From contig CM049314.1 of NCBI GenBank assembly GCA_026874595.1, positions 69,704,300 through 69,768,299 on the forward strand: DNA of 64,000 nucleotides, read 5' to 3'. The notes under the pieces are model-generated. The model had not been told where the DNA came from and ran no database searches. It saw nothing but the letters and a program-made list of their open reading frames with translations. The position numbers and the translations under genes are program-made. Shown here piece after piece: positions 1 to 12,463 of this stretch (position 1 is the first letter of the stretch; each line of letters opens with the position of its first letter). This DNA comes from Sipunculus nudus (taxonomy: Eukaryota > Annelida > Sipuncula > Golfingiida > Sipunculidae).

Positions 1-2060
1 TCTGTGTTTATATTAATGATCAAACAGTAATTCTGGTTATGAAAAGATCTTGTAACGCCTCAATGAAGGATGTATGAACTTGTTTATCAACAACATGTTT
101 GTAAACACATATGTTGACAATAGCGAAATAACATGTAACCTAAGGTGGTAGGTTGAATTTATGCAGAGGTAGAAAGGACAGTTGTTGCAAAGCTCTGGAT
201 TATCTGACTTGCTGCCAGATATCTTTGATGAATTTGTTTTGATTATTTTGGCGCCCCCACATATTTTAAACATTTTGATATAAACAAAACAAACAGCCTG
301 TGTGCAGTGATATCCATGTTTTCTGGCATATTTTCATGAAAGCTCCAGTGTATTACTTTAAGTGTATAAAGGACAGAAAGGTGATTGGGCCCCAATGAGG
401 GAAACTCTTTAAAATGGAAAGGAGATGCGTCATCCTGCATTCAAAGACAAAACGCATTCTTTTACGTACACTCTTCTCCTACTTGCCTTTAAACCTACAC
501 ACCACGCCATTGTAAAGTACTTTAAGTTGTCCAAACCAGGTACTGTCATGACAAGTAAATAAACCCGTGGTTTCGTTTATTTGGAAAGTCCTAAAATGGC
601 GCCTGCCAAGCTTCATTTCCCCATCGTATCCTGACCGCTCATTGGTCGGTCTATTATATATGCCTGTGGTCACGGCGTTTCTTAAAACATATCGCATCCG
701 CTACACGGCCAGTACAGTTATCTTAATAAGCCAATCAAGTCGACCAAAAATTATTTATAAGATATGACATGTCGACTAGACATCTGGTTATGACAATGCT
801 CTATCTTTAAGTTGTACTCATATATCTTTCTTAACACGGAGTATTAAGTACCTCTTTAAGATCAAAGCATACGTATTTTTTTCTGTTTATCTCCACCCTC
901 TATAGAAATATTTCTTCATATTGTTATTAATTTAGATATAACTTTCCCGTATTCTAGATCATATCATCGTTAAGTATTATGTAAACGGTTTAAACCTGAT
1001 TTAATCATATTTCCATGTATCATTTATCATAATTTCATGTATAAAGCATTTTGTCATGTTTTTCAAGTGTTACTTTTCCGCAAAGACATTCATTGATCAG
1101 AAGTAACGTTGTGATAAGACCCTGCCTTCATTGAATCATTCAAGAGGACGGCGTCATTTTAAGGAGTAGTAAGAGAATGATAATTGCTGCATCTTTGAAA
1201 ATGGATTTCTATCTGGAAAACAATATTTAGGTAAACAATTAATGTATATTTCTTATCTGTTACTTATTTCCGAATGTAGTGATTTTTAAACTTATCTTAC
1301 AACTGACAGAACATTTATGTAACTGATGTAAGGAAACTTAAAGCGTGGTAAAGCACAGTATACTCATCATGCAAGAATGAATTATATCTACAATACCAAG
1401 TACCAATCCTCTATACAAATTTAGTTGACCCAAGTCAATATCCTCTTGCACTCCTCCATAATCCCTGACATTTTTCTATTTGTATACTAAAAGAAATTGC
1501 AAAAGGATTTCCTACATTTTCTTGACATCTTGGTCAACTGGTATGTGGTAAAACACCTAACCAATCATCCATTTTTCCAGTATGATATATTATAGCATAA
1601 CAAACTGTTAAAGTCGGTGATCTGATATTGTAATATGACCAGGATAGAGATATCAAGTATAAAACAACCAAAATCCCTGCAAACGACATGAAAAAAAAAA
1701 CAAATTCAAATTCATTGGCAAAGCCTCTGCTTGCTAAGATCTTGTGCACCATCGGTTAGAGAGACTGTTCATGCAATTTTTCATTTTTATACATAATTTG
1801 GTAGCTGTAATGAAAACTGCCATTTAATGATGTTTTATTGTTTGATTGAAAATTAGGCCGATGCAACCAGCTACGAACCACATTATTGAAGTTATGTGAC
1901 ATTATATTACAGGACAGAACTATTCCCGATAACAATCGGTAATGAACTAGATGTATATGTATAATGTTTCAGGCATTTGTGGTATTATGTTTTTTTTCGC
2001 GTTTCAATAATATAACATATTTCTGAATAAACATTTCCTTTTTTTAAAAACAAATATTTC
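1..2060. other. Intergenic, AT-rich, no gene seen
   Basis: No reading frame here shows a recognisable domain or convincing splice sites. The only structure I can support is a dispersed repeat copy near the left edge (120-400). The rest is AT-rich sequence with short homopolymers. Confidence 0.6.
120..400 (+). repeat. Dispersed repeat family R-A, copy 1
   Basis: This stretch is recognisably similar by eye to 33490-33745 and 38690-38940. Shared landmarks in order are a 'aaggtggttg'-like block, 'agttgcaa(g/a)', 'gacttgctgccagat', 'ggattattttgg' and 'gatataaacaaaac'. All three copies are on the plus strand. I see no coding capacity and no clear terminal repeats, so the class is unknown. Confidence 0.6.
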
Positions 2061-2062
2061 AG

Positions 2063-2260
2063 GTTTGATGATTTCGCTAGCTCTGACGACAAGTAATTGC
2101 CAGCCTTTAACGAATGATTCCTCTGATAGAGTGGGCAGGGAGAAACACAATATGTGCAGGGGACTTCGAATTAAGAATGAAAATGCATGGCAGAACATTG
2201 CAGATATATTAGACATGCTCCTTCAGAAAATCGGAGAAACGGCGGATGAGTGGATACATG
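2063..2260 (+). CDS. Possible upstream exon of the lectin-like gene (weak)
   Basis: A pyrimidine-rich tract ending in TTTCAG at 2062 precedes an ORF whose first ATG is at 2068 and which runs open to 2346. The peptide begins MISLALTTSNCQ and contains an amphipathic stretch, NIADILDMLLQKIGET, that could form a short helical neck such as many invertebrate C-type lectins have before the lectin domain. It lies about 0.8 kb upstream of the lectin exon at 3068, on the same strand. A possible donor, CAT|GTAATA, is near 2260. No family was recognised. The exon could be spurious. RNA evidence is absent. Confidence 0.3.
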
Positions 2261-2628
2261 TAATAATGGTTACGACTAGTAGCATAGTAAAAGTTGTCAC
2301 GCAGAATGTAAAAAAAAGGTGCCAGGCGACACCCTCTTCAATTTAATAAGTGGGCTGCAAAGCTCTTGAAACTGCAAAAAAATTTTTATGCGGACGCGAA
2401 TGCACCTTTCCCCTATCAAACTACCGGACTATAAATGCATGGCAATTAGACTAATAAGTCATATCAGTTAGATATAATTTAAAACTCGATATGTGAAACT
2501 CATATAACTGCTAAAAATCATGGGAAACTCCTATTTCCAAGGCAGGAGTGGAGGGTGTGCCGGTGTTATGGTTACGGCGCTAGATTCAATGCTACGTCGT
2601 ATCCATAAGGGTTTACTATCTTAACCCC

Positions 2629-2655
2629 GGGGGGGGGGGGGGGGGGGGGGGGGGG
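2629..2655. repeat. Poly-G tract
   Basis: An uninterrupted run of about 27 G on the plus strand. One of many long G or C homopolymers in this window. Length is likely to be polymorphic and error-prone. Confidence 0.9.
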
Positions 2656-3067
2656 AGTTACTGTTCATGGGCGGCAGGCAAATGTAGAACGAATATCTAT
2701 CTAGCGCCTATTTTTTTTGCTTGAGTACTATGCCGACTGATGCATTCTATCAAATTGCACAAAAAACTTATCAATACGTTTTGAATCATTTAAGGCAGCC
2801 ACACAATCATAACCCCGTGTCTCCGTGTATATATATATATATTTGGTCACATAGCTTTTAAGCTTACTAAATTAATCTTAGGTGACTTTATCCAAAATCT
2901 TTCAGTTTCTATTTTCTGTGACATTTCTGACACAGCGCAAAAGAAAGTGGACTCCGAATCCGATAGATGAATCAATATTGAAAACGACTTTATAAATGGC
3001 CCAGCATTTGAAACTGTGACAGTGAAAAGTTTGAAACATGTTTAACCAGGAGACAAGAGTTCCTCAG

Positions 3068-3268
3068 TCTATGGCCACAGATACAGGAATGAGACATCCA
3101 ACAGCCGAGCCAGTGATTGGCTCAGCCAATGTTACCGTCTTCACTCTGATACACTGAACTGGTATGACGCAAGATAAGTATGTCAGAAGTCGGGGGGTGA
3201 CTTGGTCAGCATCGAAACGGAGAGTGAGATAGAATATTTGATTTATTGTGTGTACAACAACTTTGACA
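3068..3268 (+). pseudogene. Lectin exon: N-terminal half of CTLD, with in-frame TAA
   Basis: Acceptor TTCCTCAG ends at 3067 and donor GTGAGTG begins at 3269. The reading frame set by the Cys, Trp and GGDL landmarks is interrupted only by TAA at 3175-3177. Both flanking segments remain in the same frame, so the lesion is a single nonsense codon and not a frameshift. Confidence 0.65.
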
Positions 3269-4584
3269 GTGAGTGAAATAATCACAAAATGTAATTATTA
3301 TTAACATGTCAACTATAAAAATGCTTTATTGCGTGGGCAGGTACCTGGAAATATGCTTGGCATTTTCCGTCTAATCTGCGGCGATGGCATGTCAAAGGCC
3401 TGTACACGTGCTTTCTTCCGTGTCCTCAGGTTTCTCCGGAGACGACCGAATGCCACTATCTGGGTCACAGAAAATGCCTCGTTATAGTAACCTCCGCAAA
3501 GCAAAGCGGCCGGGGTTGTTTTTGGCAGCGTATGTCTGTCTGTTTATCTGTTTTCTGTTTTTCTGTTTGACTGTGTACACGATAACACACAAAAAAAAAT
3601 CCTCAACAGAGATTGATGAAATTTGCAGGATAGCTCGCCAATAATACAAGGAACAATTGATTAAATTTTCGGGGCGATCCATGCGTAAATAACCCCGGAA
3701 TGCTCTATAGTTGGGGGTCTATTGCATATTTGTATACACAGGGACGTAAGAGGTGACAATATGACCATATTTGGAGTGCGAGTCGTGACGTCATAGAGGA
3801 CAATAACGTCACTCCACGTGTACGTGCCGTTTCCCTTGTTGTTCGTTGTTTTTATAGTCCTGGGCCCTGTTGTAATAAGAAATTTAATGACTAAAGTTCC
3901 CCCAAACCCGAACACCCGCTGGAGATGGTCCCAAAAACCCGACCTTGGCAAGCCCGAGATAAGTTTTTTGGAGTACGCTGATTACCGTAGACTTAACATC
4001 CCTCTTTTCAACGTCACCTGTAGGTGGACGAGTGACACCTTTCAAACGCACGTAGCAATGAAATCTTATTATTTTCTTGCTGAGTATACAGTTATTATTA
4101 TATTCATTCAACTGTTTTGTTCACATGATCTTGCAATTAAAGTAATCGATTAATGTGGTCACATCTTGTTATGAAGCAAGAAAGAAAGACGCAAAAACGC
4201 AGTTTTGATAATGTTTCTGAAATTTGACACAGCCATGCAGTCATAAAATAAACTACATATAGCCCATACATAAAAATAAGTGAACGGACATTTCATTATT
4301 TAAGTAAAAGTACTTTAATTTAAACATGACGTGGTCACATTTTTTTAATGTCCTGACAACTGGTAGTAGTGGGTATCAAGTTCTGCCTTTAAAATTTTAA
4401 GGATTTGTTGTGCATTATAATATTGATAAGCTAGATTCTAAGAATAAATGAAATAAATATTTACAGGTAAGTCTGCATTTCTCATGCATTTATCTGATAC
4501 TCTATTTATAGCACATCAGTATGTCTGGTTATTTCATTACAAATGGACTTCTTCGTTTTTATGAATAAAGGCAGATATATGTGT

Positions 4585-4586
<2 letters not shown>

Positions 4587-4634
<48 letters not shown>
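4587..4634. repeat. (AT)n microsatellite
   Basis: Near-perfect AT dinucleotide array inside the large intron between the two lectin exons. Confidence 0.9.
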
Positions 4635-4636
<2 letters not shown>

Positions 4637-5448
4637 TGCAAATATATTCGACTTTACCTGTTTATTAACTCCGCTTAATGTTTTTGCGGGCGTTGGTTTG
4701 TTTATTGTCTGTTAGCAACAATAGTCATAAGTTTCATGATGGATTTTGATTAAACCTTCAGGTTAGCTCGACAATGATCATAGAAAAAATTGTTTAAATT
4801 TTGATACGGATAACATTCGTGAACCAGTAATATTTAAAAGGGAAAATGCAGTTTCATATGGGGGTAACAAACGGCCTTGGCCGAGGTCTACGCTCTCTGT
4901 TAGCTTTTCTATTATATCTATATGTGCGATCCATGAAAAATGAATAAAGTTAAAATACAACCAGTAGATTAAGTAATGAAACAAAAGCTATTCAGCTGGT
5001 GAGATAAGAGGATACCTTCTGCAAAGTGTCTGCCAAAGCCGGATTTTCAACCCCCCCCCCCCAAGCCCTCCTAAGGCCGACTTTACATGTGCTTGTTGAT
5101 GATAAACTTTTCCAACAATATATACCTACTTGGAAAGTATACACAAACATGTTGGTCATGATTAATCACTGTACGTTTTCATTTGCAACAAGTTAAGGAT
5201 AGAAGGAATCTGTCCTGGGGCCTTTATTTCTGAATTTTTTCATGATATTTGTGATAATGATTAATGCATCTCAAACACATAATTTCAAAGTTAACCTTAT
5301 TGTAAGAATGAGCACCTTCTCACTCATTATCATTTTCGTTTATGGTGTTCCAACTTTTTTCTCTTTTTTCAATATTTGAAATGTGTCATGGATATTGAGG
5401 TTCTAGTCAGATTTTATCAGAATCTAAATTTTCCTTGGATTATATACA

Positions 5449-5458
5449 TTTATATATA

Positions 5459-5498
<40 letters not shown>
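5449..5498. repeat. (AT)n microsatellite, interrupted
   Basis: AT dinucleotide array with a few TTA interruptions, in the same lectin intron, about 300 bp before the last exon. Confidence 0.9.
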
Positions 5499-5794
5499 TA
5501 TATATATATTTATAAAATGCCGTAGACCATTCGACTCCGCCGCCATCCCGGCATCCCCTATTCCATAAATCCTGGTTACGTCCCTGGATAGCGCGCGGTT
5601 CATTGTATTAATGTAGTCCCCTGTACCTGACATTTAAGGGGAACAAACTAAGTTACTCCGCAAGGGCGACTGAAAGATGAGAGCATTTCATAGCATAAAG
5701 TATTGTAAGATGCATGAGAAAAGGACATCAATACATTCATTAGAAATTAAAAGGCTACTTTTCAAGTTTTGAATTATTCCTGTTGTGTTTACAG

Positions 5795-6048
5795 TTTCTG
5801 AAATCGGCTACGAGTACGACGGTTTTTGGACTTCCGGTACTGATCAGGAAGAAGGATTGTGGGTATGGGAAGCAACCGGAAACGATTTCACTTTAACTAA
5901 CTGGGTTTTGAATGAAGACAACGGCAAATACGTGATGATTGAGGATTGGATGTACCTTCTGGCAAAATCCTCGGAACTGGCTTGGGACGATGCACGCTGC
6001 CACACACTTGGGTTTTTCATTTGTGAAAAGATGGAAAACTGTAAATAA
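5795..6048 (+). CDS. Lectin exon: C-terminal half of CTLD and stop
   Basis: The exon follows TGTTTACAG and is open to TAA at 6046-6048. It encodes the long-loop region and last strands of a C-type lectin domain: GLWVWE, NWVLNEDNG, WDDARC, FFICE. The usual EPN/QPD sugar-specificity tripeptide is not evident. It joins in phase to the exon ending at 3268. Intact by itself. Confidence 0.7.
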
Positions 6049-6234
6049 AGTAAGCGTGCAAGTTGTTGTATCTACGCTTACTTGGTTATATTTCGTGTGG
6101 TAAGTCCGTCAAAAACACAGCATGATGTTAGCATAATCACCACGGTTCTCTATTTGTAGAATATTTTGGCGTATTACTTTCTTGGCAATGTGATGAAGAC
6201 TTGCATGCGTCTTTGGATTATGGTAAAATGCTTT

Positions 6235-6240
6235 AATAAA
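6235..6240 (+). other. Polyadenylation signal AATAAA for the lectin locus
   Basis: AATAAA about 187 nt beyond the TAA at 6048, in an AT-rich 3' flank. A second AATAAA overlaps the stop codon itself (around 6044). Position fits a 3' UTR. No transcript evidence. Confidence 0.4.
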
Positions 6241-6702
6241 AACTTTCATATTCTTATTAGTTTTTTTATCATTTCATGAGAAGCTAATAGCCGGGGAAAT
6301 AGAGACACTAGGATAATTAAGTTGTGAGGGTTAACTGTGGCTGTGCTGAGTACTGACCAATACCATATCGTAAACGAATTTGTAAAAACCAATTGCGAGA
6401 TTATCAAGGCAACGTTGTTTCCGATTACGTAATTCTTATTTGGTTACCAGGGAAGTGACGTAAACATAAGCTGGAGATTTATTATATTTTTTTTAATTGC
6501 AGTATTAGGCTGTCTCTTCAAGATGCAGCTTAGAGTAGAACGGACCCAGGCACTCCAGCTGCCGCTTTAGGATGCATTACTCTGTATACTCTTTAGTCTT
6601 TCCGATGCACTAGACCTCAGTAAGCTTCCGTTGACTCATCCTTTGACTATCAGTCATTTGAATGGGCTTTACTTTAAGTCTTAGTTCACGCTGAGTCGCA
6701 GG

Positions 6703-6817
6703 GGCGTAGCCGGGGAGGGGGGAGGGGCGCAGGGAGTCATCCCCCCCCCGTCGCATCCAGTACTTCCCATCCTTTCGGAATTTCACTTAATCTAATACCA
6801 GTATAAATGAACAAATA

Positions 6818-6859
<42 letters not shown>

Positions 6860-6971
6860 TATTTGCCGGCGTAGCCGGGGGGGGGGCACAGGGAGTCATC
6901 CCATCCCCCCCGTCGCATCCAGTACTCCCCGTCCTTTCGGAATTTCACTTAATCTAATACCAGTATAAATG

Positions 6972-7034
<63 letters not shown>
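6703..7034. repeat. Two tandem units of about 160 bp, each ending in (AT)n
   Basis: Unit 1 (6703-6857) and unit 2 (6866-7034) share the order 'gcgtagccgggg', a G-rich run, 'cagggagtcatccc', a C-run, 'gtcgcatccagtact', 'cctttcggaatttcactt' and 'ccagtataaatgaacaaat', followed by an AT microsatellite. They are nearly identical outside the homopolymers. No coding content. Confidence 0.85.
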
Positions 7035-7037
<3 letters not shown>

Positions 7038-9608
7038 TTAGGTTGCCTTTGCTATAATGACGGATCCAGAGGGGGCGCCTTCGGCGCGCGCCCACCCGCT
7101 GAGCTGCAATATCTTTCATTTTATCGAATTTTCCAATTTTCGTGATTTATTTTCGTTTTTATATTGCTATTTTATTAAATAGCAATTAGATTTGATTAAA
7201 GTTATCTGCAGTTTAAACTTTCAAATGTATTAGTTGAACAGCTGCAGAACAACTGTAGAGCACCGAGTCCTAGCTGAATGTGGTCGACCGTGAACACTCT
7301 CACGGTTCCTCTGGTGTTACCGGTACTCGAACTTGCGTTCTGTGGTCTAAGCAATCTTGTGTGTTGTCGAGGATACCCCCTCCCATACCTTCCCCGGGTA
7401 CCTGTTACTAACCTTAATGAAACCATTGTTCATATTTGAAAATAAACATAAAAATATTTTCATATACTAAAATATATAACGTATAGTAATAATATTATAA
7501 TAATATATATATACATAAATATACACGTATATATAAAAGTTTTCATAGTACCAATACATGCATATACGCGCCCCTACTCCCCCCCCCCCCCCCCCCCGTT
7601 ATTCGAATTTCAGGATCCGCCGGCCCCCTCCCCTTTCTCAATCCAGGCTACGCCCCTGAGTCGGGCGTGCTGGCGTGGTCTTGCGAGACATTGTAACCAT
7701 ATCTTCGGTACGATAGCAACTAACGGTAATACAGTAAAATTTACAAAATAAAAATGGAAAAAAGGGGGTTATATGTAAGTCATTAACTAAACGCATACTG
7801 ATAAGGAACAATGCATGCTCATATTGATATAGGTTCTTCTGACGCGACGAATGTGCTCATATGAACGACTTTTAATGTAGGCCTACTAAGGCCAAAAAGA
7901 ATTAAAGGTATGGTTCTCAGGCACCGCCAACATCAATTTTAACCCCCCCCCCCCCCCCGCGTCAAAAATTTTTATTTTGACTTTCAACAGAAACTTACCG
8001 ATTTTGAGCTGCAGCCGCTCGGATATTTCTTTCAATTCATACAATTTCCTTTGTTATGTAGTGCTTTAGCTTGTTTAGCAAAATAAATCTGTTATTATCA
8101 TGTTTTTCCCTTATCATTTGACATTTTTATCGAAACATACAAAAAAAAATTAAAATAAAATAACCGCCCGCCCGCATTGATTACTGAAAAAAGTGCCTGA
8201 GAACCATCCTTTTTTATTAAGGCCTAATATTACTTGCTTCATCATAGATCGTAGGAACATCATATGGTCCATCTCTTTAATTGTTATTTACTTAATATTT
8301 GAGAGGTAAATAATATTGAGATGGGCAATAAAGTGCGAATAAAAAAACGTTAGAAAAATGTCAGATAAATAACATTTATAAAGTAATAACCCAGAAAAGT
8401 AACAAATTTAACCGAAATCTACACTATTAGTAATTCAAGCGCCTGAGGTGTGAGACAGACACGTGGCTCAGATAAGGCAATGCGTCTTGGGTCGGCCTAT
8501 GAGCCCCCGAAACCAGTAGCCTGTGCTCGGTACACGCGCATACCAGTTAAACAAACAGTTCAAGTGAAGGCAGCTTTGCGCATAAGCAATCAACCGACAG
8601 GTAAGCGCTGGTTATGAATTATAGCACATAGAGTGCCCGCATTAGGCAGGTCAGTCTGTTAGTAATGTATCACTTTGGTCAGAATAAACTGCCCGTAATC
8701 CGTAATAGCCAGCAGGTCGTATTTCACCGGGTTTTATCTATAGACAATATAGCGGAATGTTGAGGGTGAGTGATATCCAGGGGTAGTAATAGCAAATTGC
8801 CAGCATTTTACAGGTGGTCGTTCAGACAGTTGGACGCTAGTTATGTCGTAAACCGTCTGTAGGATTGCTATTTGCTATTGCATTTGGCTACACTCACCTA
8901 TTTGTGGACTTTTGAATGCCTATTACGACTTGTGCTCTGACACTCTGTCTCTGACATTTATGATGAAAGCTGTCAATATTGAGGTAACTAGTTTAAGGGA
9001 TGGTAACGAAGGTGACTTTGTTACTTACTCTCAGGAGACGGTGCAGTCTGAGAACGAGCCTTCACATCATAAAGATATTAGATCCACAGTTATCTTCTCT
9101 GAGCCTTAAATGATGATAACTACATATACTGTACAAAATTAGATGACAAAGTACAGCAGAGCAAGGACGAATCGAGCAAATGTAGCGACGGGGAAGAAAG
9201 AATGACTGAACAGCAGAGCATGCACACTCCCGTATATCTGTACATTTGAAACAACTCTCCTAATAGCACCATATGCTCTGCCTAATTCGATGTTCGTGGA
9301 ACTCTTTTAGGCGTATCCTGGAAACAGCAGCTGTAATGCTTCTTCTCCTGGGCAAATGCATCTCCCGGTTGAAGGTTAATCCATGGTATTATCATGCATT
9401 GTGCTGGTCTTAATGTTCTGTATTGTTTGGTCCGGATTATGCGACATTACATAGTGTTCTTCTTAATATTTACATTCCCTAATACCGGAAAAAAGCACTT
9501 TTGCTTTAAGGAACCGCGTCCATATACCTCAATGCAAATGCAGATGTATCTGCATTTTAGGTTTCGCTTGTGCGTGTTTATTAGGAAAGCATTTTTAGCA
9601 AGTATTTA
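7035..9608. other. Intergenic, repeats only
   Basis: Apart from the inverted-repeat element at 7890-8224 I see only a GC-rich hairpin-like patch near 7070-7095, a poly-C run at about 7578-7598 and unique AT-rich DNA. Short ORFs here lack domains or splice context. Confidence 0.55.
7890..8224 (-). mobile_element. Non-autonomous TIR transposon (family GGCC), copy 1
   Basis: The ends are inverted repeats: one end reads GGCCAAAAAG...GGTATGGTTCTCAGGCA and the other TGCCTGAGAACCAT...AAGGCC. TA follows the right end and sits one base before the left end, suggesting a TA target-site duplication of Tc1/mariner type. Internally it has a C-run, AT-rich DNA with 'tttgttatgtagtgctttagcttgt', and a CCGCCCGCCC block. 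There is no ORF. It is in opposite orientation to the copies at 12464, 40740 and 46723. Confidence 0.75.
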
Positions 9609-11906
9609 TGTCCTTTTCAGCTCTTTCAAGACATACTTTTTTGTAAATTAATTAGAATAATATCTAACCTGTTTCAGCTGATATTCAGGTATACCTAAAT
9701 AAAAAAAGATACCCAGACAAAGGTTTCTACTTGTCCAAGTTCCCCTAAATCTATCAGGCGCATGGAATTGTTTAATATGCCATGAATCAGGACCACCAAC
9801 TTTTGGAGTTTTTCTAAATAACCACACAGATTGATTCTAAATGTTGAAACTTGATACCTCATATGAGAGCAATGGCAATATGTAATAGATAACAAAAAAC
9901 ACCAATTTTTTTTATAAATATGTTACAGTATATTGATCTGATATTTTTCGATAATATCATTATCTACGTATTTTATTCAGGAAATAAAAGATTGTTTAAT
10001 ACTGTCGACTTTGGGTCATCCCTGTGACTCTAAGGGAATGAAAACATCGTTAGGCCCTTTGAAAGCCATATTACACATTATATGACAGGGTGTCCAGGAT
10101 ATCTAGTTATATATTGTACAAGGTCGGTAAACAACTGTGATCTTAACCTTGTCGTTTGATTACCCTCTTTGTCCTGCAGGCATCTCCTTATCAGTTGCAA
10201 CCCTATTAAATCGACCAAATATCATTCAGTTTGATGCGATAGTTACATAACCTTAGCATTATCTCTGTGTTAATTTTGCAGTGACGGGTTTCTTGGACTT
10301 TATGGGGCCATAGGGTTAAACAAATGTTACGTACTTTTTTTTCATTAGCTTATATATACAAATTAAAAGTAAAAGCATTTTCTTCTAAATTTGCTAAAGG
10401 AATGTGGTCTTCCGACATGATCGACTACACTATATTTGCCATTGTCAATTTTTCCCATATATGGTGGCGGCCATCGTAGATTTCTGGTGTTAGAGGGTTC
10501 AAATATTGTTGTTTGATTTACAGTCAATTGCATTTAAACGGAATTTAATGAAATATTATGGAGGGTTAAGGTGATATCCATGGAATAAAGTTATATTTTG
10601 GTAGTAATCTCAATCTCCTCAATATATGGTAGAATGACAAAACATATATTTAAAATCATTTTATGTCTGCCAACACTTACTTCAGGGGCAGATCTAGGAC
10701 ATGTATTGCTTACATGTAGTATGGGGTTTTATGGGGTAGTATGGGGTGAAGAGGCTACTTTGTGGTGTAGCCGCAATAACTTCATAGGTGTATGATAGAT
10801 TTTGATGAACCTCAGAAGAACTATCAACTTATATACTATCTCACCTAAGTTCGATTCCCGACAAAATCCATGCATATTTAATTATGTCAGAAGTCAACAG
10901 ACTTTGGTGGTGCCTTGATGACTCACCAAAAATCTGATGAATATTCAAGAAAATCATTATTAATATAACCATATTACCTTAATTTAATCTACGCATATTT
11001 AAATGAGGTCAGAGGTCACAAGACATAAGACGTTCGTATTATGCACGTTTGTGTTGCTTTTTTTAACTTGGAAACATAAAGTTATAATTACAGAGAAAAA
11101 AAAATCATTCACATTACCAAATATCATAAATCGTATGCCCAAATTTGTTTTAAAAGCACATGTGACTTGATGAAAGTCAAGATGAGGATTGTGTGAGAAT
11201 CATTAACAACTGGATTTGGTACTTAAGCTTGGAGGGGAGGGGGTTCGGTTGCAAGGGCAAGTACCTGGACTATGTGATGAATGTACAGCGACACTCGGTC
11301 ATGCTCTTCATTCACATGAAATATCATATTCGCCAAATCAGGTTCCCAAACATCAGGTAAACTGTATTCCCTGCTTATTTTTCCGCGCTATGCCTTATAA
11401 GGTATACATGTGTGTACTGTAGCATAATACACCATATTTGATTGTCCAGGGAACAAAATGTTATATAGACGATGAGAGAAAAATAACGTTTCTGGTCACC
11501 ATCTCCTTTTTGGTTAATCAAATTATCTGACTATTCTGTGACCAGATAGAGAAAACTATTTTTCAAGGTGCATTTGAATATTGTGAGTGTTGTACTGCTG
11601 ACCTTCGTTCACTGTCGCTCTCACTAGGTGTCGCACTCATACACTGATCGTACAAGGGTTACATCTTCATCGCCCTTTTAAACCGGGATCTATTCCTAAA
11701 TTTGACGCCTACTAACTAAAGATGATGCCTTGAACCTTTAATAAAAAAAGGCCTAAAAACGCCGGTCCCAAAGCAAAAGACTGTTCGTTTTGTTTATATC
11801 CTCGGGATAAAAAAAAATAATAATAAAAAAAATCTATCACTTTAGTTTACATGCTTTTTCGGTTGTCAGCATTGTCGCATGTGCCGTGTTAACTAACAAC
11901 TTGTAG

Positions 11907-12388
11907 TAGAGGTGCAGACCGGCCGTTTGGACTTGGACCCAAAATTATGGACGGGACCGGCAACACAAAGTACCGAACCGCCAACCCCTGGACCGGTCCG
12001 GGCCGGACCACCCCTTCTGAAATTCAATAGTTCGTTCTATTGCTAAATGTCTTTCATGTTGGAAGTCAACTTGAAGCCCTCGTTTTGAACAACGTGTTTG
12101 TGTCTGTAAGAAATTTATAAGTGAAGACTCGTTAACCACAATAAATGAACTAGAACCATTGGCAGAAATTTTGTTATGGCTAGTTTAAACAGAATTTCAG
12201 AATCTGTAAAAGAGGTTGGTAAGTTAAGCTGGTTTATATAATAGTAATTATATTTATTTTGCGTCAGCTTGTATAATATTATTTTTATTTTGTATAATTT
12301 TGTTCTTATTTATAATTTTAAATGATTAATTTTTAAACTATTATGAAATTAACGGACCAGGGGGTGGTCTGGTCCGATCGCAACTCTA
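11907..12388. mobile_element. Non-autonomous hAT-like element with 8-bp target duplication
   Basis: Left end TAGAGGTGCAGACCGG and right end (reverse complement) TAGAGTTGCGATCGGACC are imperfect inverted repeats of hAT type. Flanks are ACTTGTAG (11899-11906) and GCTTGTAG (12389-12396), 7 of 8 identical, the expected 8-bp duplication. Both ends are rich in GGACCGG/GGTCCG motifs. The 482-bp interior has a 64-codon minus-strand ORF without a recognised domain. Present only in duplication copy 1. Confidence 0.75.
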
Positions 12389-12463
12389 GCTTGTAGAAAA
12401 AAAGCTCATGCATGAATTAGTCTCAGAGGCGTTATAAGAACATTTATTAAGAAAAATCTTCTA

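Larger units (their letters stand above)
3068..6048 (+). pseudogene. C-type lectin gene, probably inactivated (exons 3068-3268 and 5795-6048)
   Basis: Two exons together encode a C-type lectin-like domain. Exon 3068-3268 carries the domain start: QCYRL, then LNWYDAR, then VCQKSGGDLVSIETESE. This is the canonical W..A...C...GG.L..IE pattern. A donor lies at 3269 (CA|GTGAGT). Exon 5795-6048 follows TTTACAG and gives FWTSGTDQEEGLWVWE, then LAWDDARC, then FFICEKMENCK and a TAA stop. Splice phases match (phase 1). Two defects stand out. A TAA stop at 3175-3177 falls in frame between DAR and VC. The conserved third-strand cysteine is Tyr (GKYVMIED), so the inner disulfide with DDARC cannot form. 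WDD sits where many Ca-dependent lectins have WND. If functional, it would bind glycans outside the cell. The stop suggests a pseudogene, a null allele or a base error. Confidence 0.7.
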
